The translations under genes and the position numbers were made by a program. DNA of 13,586 nucleotides, from assembly GCA_044370655.1 (NCBI GenBank), contig JBILVD010000027.1, forward strand, positions 1 to 13,586. The letters run 5' to 3'. Below the pieces are notes generated by a model. That model was not told where the DNA came from, ran no database searches, and saw nothing but the letters and a program-made list of their open reading frames with translations. Within the stretch, counting starts at the first letter, position 1. Each line of letters opens with the position of its first letter. Below, in pieces: positions 1 to 6,671 of the stretch. The stretch is from CAZFPN01 sp044370655. GTDB taxonomy: Bacteria > Pseudomonadota > Alphaproteobacteria > Rickettsiales > Deianiraeaceae.

Positions 1-69
1 TTTCTGCAAACCACGTGCAAAACCCGCTTTTACAAGACTCTTAGACGAACATTTTTTACATTTTTCCAT
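1..69 (-). CDS. Transposase N-terminus, zinc-ribbon type (partial, runs off left edge)
   Basis: Only the first 23 codons are inside the window. The ATG lies at 69-67 and the frame is open to base 1. The peptide starts MEKCKKCSSKSLVKAGFARG, with a Cys-x-x-Cys pair followed by a short V-K-x-G-F-x-R-G stretch. This is the layout of the first knuckle of the zinc ribbon that opens IS1/InsA-like and related transposases, where a second Cys-x-x-Cys normally follows a few residues later, outside the window. A transposase is a DNA-cutting and DNA-joining enzyme acting on its own element ends. The family is inferred from a very short piece. A non-transposase zinc-ribbon protein is possible, and whether the element is intact cannot be seen. 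Confidence 0.55.
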   Translation of the reverse strand, partial: MEKCKKCSSKSLVKAGFARGLQK

Positions 70-92
70 AAATAAGATAAATATTTAATCTT

Positions 93-121
93 GAAATAAA
101 CTATATGTTTTTATTTGTCAA
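93..121 (-). promoter_or_regulatory. Sigma70-like promoter for the left-edge transposase
   Basis: On the minus strand TTGACA (121-116) is followed after 17 bases by TATTTC (98-93), about 24 bases upstream of the ATG at 69. The -35 box is perfect and the -10 box is weak. If the element end lies just outside it, near 122-126 where the minus strand reads CTGGT, the -35 box would be within a terminal inverted repeat, as in several IS families. No second end is in the window to confirm that. Confidence 0.45.
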
Positions 122-314
122 TACCAGATTTCTTCCACAGTCTCTAGATTTACATCTCTGCTTCCCTTCCATAAATCCATTCTTCACTATTCTTTCACTA
201 CCGCAAAACCTAGATTTATTCATATAAGAATTAAAGATTATAGCTAACGCTATCATCTATTTTCTTAAAAGTCTATGGTTTAGTGTAAGTCCTCAAATTC
301 AATCAATAATAAAT

Positions 315-343
315 TTGACAAATAAAAATTTTGATTTTATGCT
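315..343 (+). promoter_or_regulatory. Sigma70-like promoter of murB
   Basis: TTGACA (315-320), a 17-base spacer, then TATGCT (338-343). The expected transcription start near 350 gives a leader of only about 14 bases before the ATG at 364. No Shine-Dalgarno is visible; the start is preceded by TAAG, as is purB. Confidence 0.65.
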
Positions 344-363
344 AAAAATTATTTAATGCTAAG

Positions 364-1230
364 ATGAATGAATTTAATTTGAAGGAAAATTTTGCAATCG
401 GAAGCACATCTTGGATTGGAGTTGGTGGAATGTGCGACCTTTTTTTCAAGCCTAAGTCATTTGAAGAGCTTGTTGCATTTTTGCATATTAATGAGCATAA
501 TTTAACAGTTTTAGGCAACACATCTAATCTAATTATAGGAGACGCAGGCATTCGTGGAGTTGTTATACGCCTTATTGGAAGCTTTATGAATATCATCAAA
601 GTTGATGACGAAAAAGTAGAAGTAGGTGCTGGAATGCTAGATAAAACATTCTCCTCCCTAATGGCAAATGAGGAAATTTCAGGCTTTGAATTTCTTTCTA
701 CCATTCCAGGAAACATCGGGGGAGGAATAAAAATGAATTGCGGTTGTTTTGGAAGAGAGATAGCGGAAAACATAATAACAATTAAAGGCGTTGATTTTAA
801 AGGAAAGTATATAGAATTTAAACCCTCCGAGCTTAATTTTTCTTATAGAAGGAGCGGTCTTTCTTCAAGCTTCATAATTACTTCTGTTGTGCTTCGTGGC
901 GTGAGGTCTAAAAGGCAAAAAATACTAGATTTAATGTCGCAAAATCAAGAAAAGAGAAATCAAAGCCAACCAACAGGAGGAAAAACAGCGGGAAGCACAT
1001 TTAAAAACCCAGAGAAATACAAAGCTTGGGAGTTGCTAGAAAGGGCAGGGCTTAGAGGAGTGAAAATCGGTGGAGCAAGTTTTTCACAGAAGCATCTCAA
1101 CTTCCTCATAAACGACGGCAGTGCAACAGCAAGAGATTTAATTTTATTAGGGGAAACGGCTCGCAAATTAGTTTTTGAAAAGTGCGGAGTGAATTTGGAA
1201 TGGGAGATTTTGCATATTGGAAGTTTTTGA
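364..1230 (+). CDS. murB: UDP-N-acetylenolpyruvoylglucosamine reductase MurB
   Basis: MurB is a cytoplasmic FAD enzyme that uses NADPH to reduce UDP-GlcNAc-enolpyruvate to UDP-MurNAc, the second committed step of peptidoglycan synthesis. The 288-residue length fits the short type II form. The FAD-binding domain shows GNTSNLIIGDAGIRG (51-65) and the glycine-rich STIPGNIGGG stretch (112-121) followed by MNCGCFG. SYRRS (160-164) carries the conserved substrate-binding Arg. AGSTFKNP (209-216) contains the expected catalytic Ser211, and LEWEI near the C-terminus carries the expected Glu281. Thus all three active-site positions are present. It stands alone behind its own promoter; in many Alphaproteobacteria murB sits directly beside ddl, which here lies about 6 kb away. 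It converges on the next gene with a 30-base gap. Presence implies the organism makes peptidoglycan precursors. Confidence 0.96.
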   Translation: MNEFNLKENFAIGSTSWIGVGGMCDLFFKPKSFEELVAFLHINEHNLTVLGNTSNLIIGDAGIRGVVIRLIGSFMNIIKVDDEKVEVGAGMLDKTFSSLMANEEISGFEFLSTIPGNIGGGIKMNCGCFGREIAENIITIKGVDFKGKYIEFKPSELNFSYRRSGLSSSFIITSVVLRGVRSKRQKILDLMSQNQEKRNQSQPTGGKTAGSTFKNPEKYKAWELLERAGLRGVKIGGASFSQKHLNFLINDGSATARDLILLGETARKLVFEKCGVNLEWEILHIGSF

Positions 1231-1239
1231 ATATCAAAC

Positions 1240-1276
1240 AAATTTCAAACAATTCTAATCTTAAATTTCAAACAAT
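1240..1276. repeat. Degenerate tandem repeat at the murB convergent junction
   Basis: AAATTTCAAACAAT occurs at 1240-1253 and again at 1263-1276, 23 bases apart, with partly matching sequence between copies. The second copy encodes the last codons of the minus-strand barrel gene, the first lies in the spacer. It looks like a local duplication. It does not form a terminator hairpin. Confidence 0.6.
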
Positions 1277-2148
1277 ATTCCAAATCTAGTAAAATTAGAT
1301 TTATAAGAGACTCTCTCAGGTAAATTCTGCTTTTTATTTTCGGCCATCGCAGATGATTTTTCAAAATTATAAGTAGCGTATAAAATTGGTTTTATAAATT
1401 TAGAAAGATATATTTTTGTTTTAAAACCAATTTCAAAATTTAAAGAGTTTTGTATTTTTGGTCTAATTGGGAGAATGCATTTTACTTCTGGGTAGGCTGG
1501 CCATTTGTAAGGACATATTTGTGAATTTAGCTTGATAAATGTGTTAATATATAAATCCGTTGTTTCATTTGAAACGCTTAATCCGATTATTGCATTAATA
1601 GATTTCAAACTAAGAGACTGTGATTGAAACCCCTTTGGCACAGCAAAAAAAGACCCTTGATCTTTGTCAATATTGTAAGATATAACATAACCATCAAAGG
1701 CTTTAAAATTCATCTTATTATAAGATATACCAAAATTTACATTTACATTATTTTCGTTTATTGTAAAAAAAGGGAAATGAGAAATAAGTTTTAGAGTATA
1801 ATCATATCCTCTCACTTTATCGGCGTAATCAAACTGTGATGAATTGCCTATTATGTTGTAGTTTGCTAGGTCTCTATCTTCCTTTAACCCTCTTTTTATG
1901 AGAGCATAGTCAAATTCCCCTCTAATTTTAAAGTTTGAAAAATTTGCATTAAAGCCAGTTGTTAAATTTAAGGCGTTGTCATAATTCCAGATAAGTTCAG
2001 ATTTTAATCCAGTAATTAACTTAAAATCTTTGTTTTTTATTCCAGCTCCAACGTTGTATGTAATTTTGCTTTCCTGCACTTCCTTTATACTTGAATAACA
2101 ATATGCATTTATTGAAAAAAGCATTATAACTACAGCAAAAAATCTCAT
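1261..2148 (-). CDS. Omptin-like outer-membrane beta-barrel protein, possibly without protease activity
   Basis: The 295-residue product has a signal peptide (basic start, hydrophobic 3-13, likely cut near Ala15). The rest is alternating hydrophobic/polar strands, ending in the strand-like TRFGILFEI. Several landmarks match the omptin family (10-strand surface proteases such as OmpT and Pla, about 300 residues) in order. SELIWNYDNA (50-59) aligns with SQLDWKFNNA of OmpT. EDRDL (90-94) matches VDQDW, giving Asp91 and Asp93 as the first catalytic pair. The FDYADKV (106-112) and NVNFGISYNKMNFKAFDGY segments also correspond. The Asp-Glu-His region that supplies the second catalytic pair is not seen; its place holds a loop with Cys212 and Cys224, which could form a disulfide. 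So omptin ancestry is a by-eye inference and activity is doubtful. A generic porin-like barrel is the alternative. It has its own minus-strand -35 box (2208-2203). Confidence 0.6.
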   Translation of the reverse strand: MRFFAVVIMLFSINAYCYSSIKEVQESKITYNVGAGIKNKDFKLITGLKSELIWNYDNALNLTTGFNANFSNFKIRGEFDYALIKRGLKEDRDLANYNIIGNSSQFDYADKVRGYDYTLKLISHFPFFTINENNVNVNFGISYNKMNFKAFDGYVISYNIDKDQGSFFAVPKGFQSQSLSLKSINAIIGLSVSNETTDLYINTFIKLNSQICPYKWPAYPEVKCILPIRPKIQNSLNFEIGFKTKIYLSKFIKPILYATYNFEKSSAMAENKKQNLPERVSYKSNFTRFGILFEI

Positions 2149-2312
2149 AAAAAAATTTAATCATTCATATTTTAATAAAAACAAAAAATAGAAAAATCTG
2201 TTTGTCAAGCAATATTTTTCAATATTCATTATAAGAAATTTATACTTGATTTTATTGTTTTTTAATAAAATTTGATAAATACAAATATAAATTAACATCA
2301 AAGTTCAATAAT

Positions 2313-3224
2313 ATGAGAAATCAAAATACTGATAAAAATTCAGAGTATATAATAAAAAAATTAAAATATTTTCAACAAGAGGTTGACAACAAATCCGATA
2401 TTGAAAATAAAACAAATTACTATAACATAAACTTTGATAAACACACATTTGCAAAAATGAATCAACCTATTTTAAAGCCTTTGCTTGAGTCCTCAAGCGG
2501 GAGTGATAAATTCTTTCTTATTTGGTATAAAAATGGATTACTTTTTGTTAGAAAGGAAGATAGGGCAAGTTATTTTATAAAATCTAATTCAACTAAAGAT
2601 AATATTGAGAAAAGTAGTAAATTTCTTACTTCCATTTTTGAATGTCTTATTTCGCCTAGCGTTAAAACTGTTTCTGCGGTATTTTTAAATGGCATCTTGA
2701 CGAGTTTTGATAAAGATATCAACCCTTCTTTTACAGACTCATCCTCATTTAAAATGGAAATCATAGAAAAAAGAAAAATAAAATACAAAACATTGTCCGA
2801 TTTTGCAATTAAAACTGACGTTTTGGAAAAAAACAAATTAGATTTTTTTAATATTAATGAACTCGCAGGAACGTATAAACTTTCAAAAAGCGACTGTTTA
2901 AAAATAATTCAAACGTTAACTGATAATGACGAAGTAAAAACAAAACAGAATAATTCTAACTTAAAGCAAGAAGTCAAAAATACAAGAAAAGCACTTAAAA
3001 GAATTATACAAAAAAATTCTCAAGCCCCCTCTAACACCCAAAATTCAGAACAATTTAATCAATCATTAAATATATATAACATATCTACAAAACATAATAA
3101 ATCTAAATTATACAACGATAAAATATTTACTAATTCCAACCTTAAACAATCTGCAATGAACAAAAAAATCTACAATATATACCGTATACCGACGCCCAAT
3201 TACAAACCAAAATCAGCCCCATAA
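2313..3224 (+). CDS. Orphan protein with possible winged-helix segment and disordered basic tail
   Basis: I do not recognise this 303-residue protein. It has no signal peptide or membrane helix. Residues 1-60 are polar and charged. A mixed alpha/beta core spans about 65-205, with DKFFLIWYKNGLLFVRK and VKTVSAVFLNGILTSF looking like beta-hairpins. Residues 179-208 (FNINELAGTYKLSKSDCLKI onward) have the spacing of a winged-helix or MarR-like helix-turn-helix. The last 95 residues are rich in Asn, Lys, Ser and Gln, apparently disordered, and end in a basic Pro-rich stretch. A basic unstructured C-terminus is compatible with a type IV secretion effector, but that is speculation. GC is clearly below that of the flanking housekeeping genes. 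The ATG has no evident Shine-Dalgarno. It is divergent from the omptin-like gene and lies 85 bases before purB. Confidence 0.7.
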   Translation: MRNQNTDKNSEYIIKKLKYFQQEVDNKSDIENKTNYYNINFDKHTFAKMNQPILKPLLESSSGSDKFFLIWYKNGLLFVRKEDRASYFIKSNSTKDNIEKSSKFLTSIFECLISPSVKTVSAVFLNGILTSFDKDINPSFTDSSSFKMEIIEKRKIKYKTLSDFAIKTDVLEKNKLDFFNINELAGTYKLSKSDCLKIIQTLTDNDEVKTKQNNSNLKQEVKNTRKALKRIIQKNSQAPSNTQNSEQFNQSLNIYNISTKHNKSKLYNDKIFTNSNLKQSAMNKKIYNIYRIPTPNYKPKSAP

Positions 3225-3256
3225 TTAAAAATAAATCCTCGATTATCAAAATTTTC

Positions 3257-3283
3257 TTGACAATTATTCAATGCAAGTATAAC
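3257..3283 (+). promoter_or_regulatory. Sigma70-like promoter of purB
   Basis: TTGACA (3257-3262) and TATAAC (3278-3283) are 15 bases apart, a shorter than optimal spacing. An A/T-rich block AAAATTTTC directly upstream of the -35 box resembles an UP element. The start codon is 26 bases downstream of the -10 box. Confidence 0.5.
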
Positions 3284-3309
3284 AAATATTTATATGTAAT
3301 TTTTATAAG

Positions 3310-4617
3310 ATGATACCTAGATATATAGCTAGAGAAATAGCGGAAATTTGGAGTGAGAACAATAAGTTTGATATTTGGTTTAAAATTGAAATAACCGCTT
3401 GCAAGCAGATGGAAGCTTTAGGGCTTGTGCCTAAAGGAAATGCGGAGAAAATACTTTCTAAAAAAAATTTTATATGGAATGTAGGGCGAATAAATGAAAT
3501 TGAAGCAGTTGTTAAGCACGATGTAATAGCTTTTTTAACTTTTATATCCGAAAATGTAGGAGATGAGGCAAAATTTCTACACTTAGGTCTTACAAGCTCT
3601 GATGTTTTGGATACCTGCTTTGCCTTGCAATTAAAACAATCAGGTGAGATGATTTTAAAGCAAATTGAAGCCCTGCTTGAAGCTTTAAAAAAGCGTGCTT
3701 TTGAAACTAAAGATATGCCCTGCGTTGGCAGAAGCCACGGAATTCACGCCGAACCCATTACCATCGGTCTTAAATTTGCAAGGTTTTATGCAGAATTTAA
3801 GAGAGCAAAAAAGAGGCTAGAGCTTGCAATTAAAGAAATCTCCACCTGTGCAATTTCGGGAGCTGTTGGCACCTTTGCAAATGTTGACCCATCAGTTCAA
3901 ACCGCAGTTGCAAGAGAGCTAGGGCTTGAGGAGGAAGAAATCTCAACACAAGTTATCCCTAGAGACAGGCACGCTATGTTTTTTGCAACTCTTGGAGTTA
4001 TTGCATCTTCAATTGAAAACATCGCAACAGAAATACGGCATTTACAAAGAACAGAGGTTTTAGAAGCAGAAGAAGCTTTTACCAAAGGGCAAAAAGGAAG
4101 CTCAGCAATGCCTCACAAAAGAAACCCCGTATTGACAGAAAACCTTACAGGTCTTGCAAGACTTGTAAGAAGTGCCGTCCTTCCCGCTATGGAAAACATC
4201 TCTCTTTGGCATGAAAGGGATATATCCCACTCCGCAGTTGAAAGAGGAATAGCGCCAGATGCAACAAATCATCTATTTTTTGCTTTAAAAAGGTTAACAG
4301 AAGTAGTGGAAAGCCTAATAATCTACGAAAAAAACGCCCTTGAAAATTTAAATCAACTCAAAGGGCTTGTGTTTTCTCAAAGAGTGCTCCTTGTCTTAAT
4401 TGAAGAAGCCAAGATTTCCCGTGAAGACGCATATAAAATCGTCCAAGAAAGTGCAATGAAAATTTGGAGAAGAGAAACAGAACTTGACTTCAAATCCCTA
4501 CTTCTTGAAAATACAGACGTCACCTCCCGAATTTCAAGGCAAAATCTAGAGGCATTATTTGATTTATCTTATCACACAAAACACGTTAATTACATATTTA
4601 ACAAAGTTTTTTCTTAA
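3310..4617 (+). CDS. purB: Adenylosuccinate lyase
   Basis: PurB cleaves fumarate from SAICAR in the purine pathway and from adenylosuccinate in AMP formation, in the cytoplasm as a homotetramer. The 435-residue length is normal for the bacterial short form. The N-terminus MIPRYIAREIAEIWSENNKF is typical of Alphaproteobacteria and fixes the start. VKHD (68-71), TSSDVLDT (95-102) and GRSHGIHAEP (140-149) contain the expected active-site His70 and His143. The fumarase/aspartase superfamily signature is GSSAMPHKRNP at 263-273, with the catalytic serine in the mobile loop. The C-terminal helical domain is complete. Even if the full de novo pathway were lost, the second reaction would still serve IMP-to-AMP conversion. 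It may be read through into aspS, since no terminator is visible in the 88 bases between them. Confidence 0.97.
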   Translation: MIPRYIAREIAEIWSENNKFDIWFKIEITACKQMEALGLVPKGNAEKILSKKNFIWNVGRINEIEAVVKHDVIAFLTFISENVGDEAKFLHLGLTSSDVLDTCFALQLKQSGEMILKQIEALLEALKKRAFETKDMPCVGRSHGIHAEPITIGLKFARFYAEFKRAKKRLELAIKEISTCAISGAVGTFANVDPSVQTAVARELGLEEEEISTQVIPRDRHAMFFATLGVIASSIENIATEIRHLQRTEVLEAEEAFTKGQKGSSAMPHKRNPVLTENLTGLARLVRSAVLPAMENISLWHERDISHSAVERGIAPDATNHLFFALKRLTEVVESLIIYEKNALENLNQLKGLVFSQRVLLVLIEEAKISREDAYKIVQESAMKIWRRETELDFKSLLLENTDVTSRISRQNLEALFDLSYHTKHVNYIFNKVFS

Positions 4618-4705
4618 AAATTAAAAAGCCCAAAATATTTTTTATATTTTTTACTTGCAAAATAAAAAGATTTACTTTAGCAAGTTTATTATTTACTTAG
4701 TTTAT

Positions 4706-6472
4706 ATGTCTTTTTACAGAACTCATAAATGTGGGGAGTTAGCCCTTGCTGAGCTTGGTTTTGAGGTTAAAATAGCTGGCTTTTTAGACAACAAGAGGGA
4801 TCATGGAGGGCTTTTATTCTTAGATATAAGAGACCACTACGGAATTGTGCAAGTTGTTATATCAGATGTTGCAGAAATTGACAGAATATCCAAAATTAAG
4901 CTTGAAAGCGTGCTTATTATTGAGGGGAAAGTAGTTAAAAGAAAGGAAGGTATGCAAAATCCTTCTTTAAAAACAGGGGCAATTGAAGTTATTGCAAGCA
5001 AAGTTGAACTTGAAAGCGAAGCGTTGCAAGTGCCTTTTGCAGTGAATACAGAAGATGACTTTAACGAGGAAATCCGCCTTAAATTCAGATTTCTGGACTT
5101 GCGTCGTCAAAAAATGCATCAAAATATCATTTTACGCTCCAATGTTATTACAGAAATTAGAAAACTAATGAGCGAGGCGGGTTTTATGGAGTTTCAAACC
5201 CCAATATTAACCGCCAGCTCTCCAGAAGGTGCGAGGGACTTTCTTGTTCCTTCAAGAGTGCATCCAGGCAAGTTTTACGCTCTTCCACAAGCACCTCAAC
5301 AATTCAAACAACTCTTAATGATGTCTGGTTTTGATAGATACTTCCAAATAGCTCCCTGCTTTAGAGACGAAGATGCAAGGGCGGATAGGTCTCCAGGCGA
5401 GTTTTATCAGTTAGATATTGAAATGGCGTTTGTAACACAAGAAGAAGTCTTCAACACTATGGAGCCAATTCTCTATAACTTATTTAAGAAATTTGCAGGC
5501 AAAAAAAAAGTCAGTCCTTATCCTTTTGAGAGAATTCCATTTGACACCTCCATGCTTCTATATGGCTCGGATAAACCAGATTTAAGAAACCCAATCCAAA
5601 ATTTTGACGCTAGAGCCATTTTTGAAGGTAGTGAATTCAGTATTTTTACAAAATCTTTAACAGAGGGGAAGGTTATTCGTGGAATTCCCGCCCCTAAAAC
5701 AGCCCTAAATTCAAGAAAATTTTTTGATGATTTCATAGATTTTGCAAAAGAAAATGGAGCAGGGGGGCTTGCATATATTATTCTTGACGAGAGCGGGGAG
5801 GCGAAAGGTCCAATTGCAAAATTCTTAAAAAACGAGAATTTAACTGTTTTAAAACGTTATATAAAAGCAGGGGACGCCGTGTTTTTCTCTTGCGATGTTG
5901 AACTTAAAGCAAACAAACTTGCAGGTCTTGTAAGAGCCAAACTAGGGCATGACTTAAAACTAATAGACGAAGATTTCTTTAAATTTTGCTGGATAACAGA
6001 CTTCCCATTCTACGAACTAAACGATGAAGGAAAAATTGAATTCTCTCACAATCCATTTTCAATGCCTCAAGGCGGCTTGGAAGCACTAGAGAAAAAAAAT
6101 CCTCTCCAAATCAAAGCTTATCAGTATGATATCGTTTGTAATGGAATTGAACTCTCCAGTGGTGCAATTCGTAACCATAAACTTCCAATTATGTATAAAG
6201 CCTTTGAAATTGCGGGCTACAAAAAAGAAGAAGTGAATGAAAAATTTGCAGGTATGGTAAAAGCCTTTAGTTATGGGGCTCCTCCTCATGGTGGCTTTGC
6301 TCCAGGAGTTGATAGAATGGTAATGCTCCTTGCGGGAACGCATTCAATTAGAGACATAATCGCCTTCCCATTAACAGGAAAAGCAGAAGACTTACTAATG
6401 AACGCTCCATCATCCGTTACCCAAAAACAACTTGACGAGCTTCACATAAAAATTAATTTATCAAAAAAATGA
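4706..6472 (+). CDS. aspS: Aspartyl-tRNA synthetase (probably non-discriminating)
   Basis: AspRS charges tRNA-Asp with aspartate. I choose the ATG at 4706, giving 588 residues beginning MSFYRTHKCGEL, because this matches the family N-terminus; an in-frame TTG 51 bases upstream would add a non-homologous Phe/Ile-rich stretch. The order is an OB-fold anticodon domain (1-105), class II motif 1 (about 150-165), motif 2 with FRDEDARADRSPGEF (219-233), an inserted bacterial GAD domain (about 270-400), and motif 3 GGFAPGVDRMVMLLAG (529-544). His33 (RDHGG) and Gly82 (KEGMQNP) appear to fall at the two anticodon-domain positions linked in Pseudomonas to also charging tRNA-Asn; this would need a GatCAB amidotransferase, not seen here. 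The stop overlaps thiS by ATGA, making aspS the head of a five-gene operon. Confidence 0.96.
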   Translation: MSFYRTHKCGELALAELGFEVKIAGFLDNKRDHGGLLFLDIRDHYGIVQVVISDVAEIDRISKIKLESVLIIEGKVVKRKEGMQNPSLKTGAIEVIASKVELESEALQVPFAVNTEDDFNEEIRLKFRFLDLRRQKMHQNIILRSNVITEIRKLMSEAGFMEFQTPILTASSPEGARDFLVPSRVHPGKFYALPQAPQQFKQLLMMSGFDRYFQIAPCFRDEDARADRSPGEFYQLDIEMAFVTQEEVFNTMEPILYNLFKKFAGKKKVSPYPFERIPFDTSMLLYGSDKPDLRNPIQNFDARAIFEGSEFSIFTKSLTEGKVIRGIPAPKTALNSRKFFDDFIDFAKENGAGGLAYIILDESGEAKGPIAKFLKNENLTVLKRYIKAGDAVFFSCDVELKANKLAGLVRAKLGHDLKLIDEDFFKFCWITDFPFYELNDEGKIEFSHNPFSMPQGGLEALEKKNPLQIKAYQYDIVCNGIELSSGAIRNHKLPIMYKAFEIAGYKKEEVNEKFAGMVKAFSYGAPPHGGFAPGVDRMVMLLAGTHSIRDIIAFPLTGKAEDLLMNAPSSVTQKQLDELHIKINLSKK

Positions 6473-6669
6473 TAGAGATAGCTTTTAACGGACAAAAATT
6501 TATAGTTGAAAAAGACATAAGCCTTGCAGACTTCCTAAAAAACAAGCTCCCAGAAGGCAAATTTGCAATTGATGTTGATATGGAAGTTGTGCCAAGGTCA
6601 AGCTATGAAGTTTTTATTTTAAAAAATGGTATGAAAATTGAGGCCATAACATTTGTTGGAGGAGGTTAA
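6469..6669 (+). CDS. thiS: Thiamin-biosynthesis sulfur carrier ThiS
   Basis: ThiS is a ubiquitin-fold carrier. Its C-terminal Gly is adenylated by ThiF and turned into a thiocarboxylate that gives sulfur to ThiG for the thiazole ring. The 66-residue product has the expected length, the internal block FAIDVDMEVVPRSSY (32-46; family pattern A-x-N-x-x-V-V-P-R), and the essential C-terminal Gly-Gly (VGGG). The V-V-P-R block favours ThiS over MoaD. Its ATG overlaps the aspS stop as ATGA, implying translational coupling. No thiF, thiG, thiH, thiO or thiC gene is in the window, so its partners must be elsewhere or it serves another sulfur relay. The last three Gly codons also form the Shine-Dalgarno of the next gene. 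Confidence 0.9.
   Translation: MIEIAFNGQKFIVEKDISLADFLKNKLPEGKFAIDVDMEVVPRSSYEVFILKNGMKIEAITFVGGG
6660..6666 (+). promoter_or_regulatory. Strong Shine-Dalgarno inside the thiS Gly codons
   Basis: AGGAGGT ends five bases before GTG at 6672. It lies inside the GGA-GGA-GGT codons that encode the functional C-terminal glycines of ThiS. This site decides that the adaptor gene starts at the GTG and not at the ATG nine bases later. It is the clearest ribosome-binding site in the window; most other starts have none that is obvious. Confidence 0.8.
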
Positions 6670-6671
6670 TT

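Larger units (their letters stand above)
70..363. other. Gene-free spacer between transposase and murB
   Basis: No start-containing reading frame of useful length was found here. The spacer holds the outward transposase promoter (93-121) and the murB promoter (315-343). It also has a 9-base direct repeat CTAGATTTA (144-152 and 210-218), a short tandem ATTCTTCACT/ATTCTTTCACT (179-199), and a small hairpin ATAGC-TAAC-GCTAT (240-253). The hairpin is only five base pairs and lacks a clean T-run, so I do not call it a terminator. The repeats may be remains of mobile DNA or chance in AT-rich sequence. Confidence 0.4.

Noticed and set aside
240..253. ATAGC-TAAC-GCTAT hairpin as an intrinsic terminator
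   Set aside because: The stem is only five pairs, no uninterrupted T-run follows on either strand, and no gene ends near it.
342..773. Long open frame on the minus strand inside murB
   Set aside because: It is antisense to a fully conserved murB, is Pro/Ser-rich with no recognisable motif, and has no promoter; a shadow frame.
2249..2271. ATTTTATT/AATAAAAT inverted repeat in the divergent spacer as an operator
   Set aside because: It is composed only of A and T runs with a T-rich loop; such pairs are expected by chance here, and no regulator gene is adjacent.
4653..4685. Inverted ACTTGC/GCAAGT before aspS as a riboswitch, T-box or leader hairpin
   Set aside because: The six-base stem with a 21-base loop lacks any T-box or riboswitch core and is within chance for AT-rich DNA.
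4655..4705. TTG-initiated N-terminal extension of AspRS
   Set aside because: The extra 17 residues are hydrophobic and do not fit the family start; the ATG at 4706 begins the conserved Tyr-Arg-Thr-His-x-Cys-Gly-Glu-Leu segment.
6469..6669. MoaD (molybdopterin) instead of ThiS
   Set aside because: The Val-Val-Pro-Arg block and the 66-residue length favour ThiS, and thiL is in the same operon.
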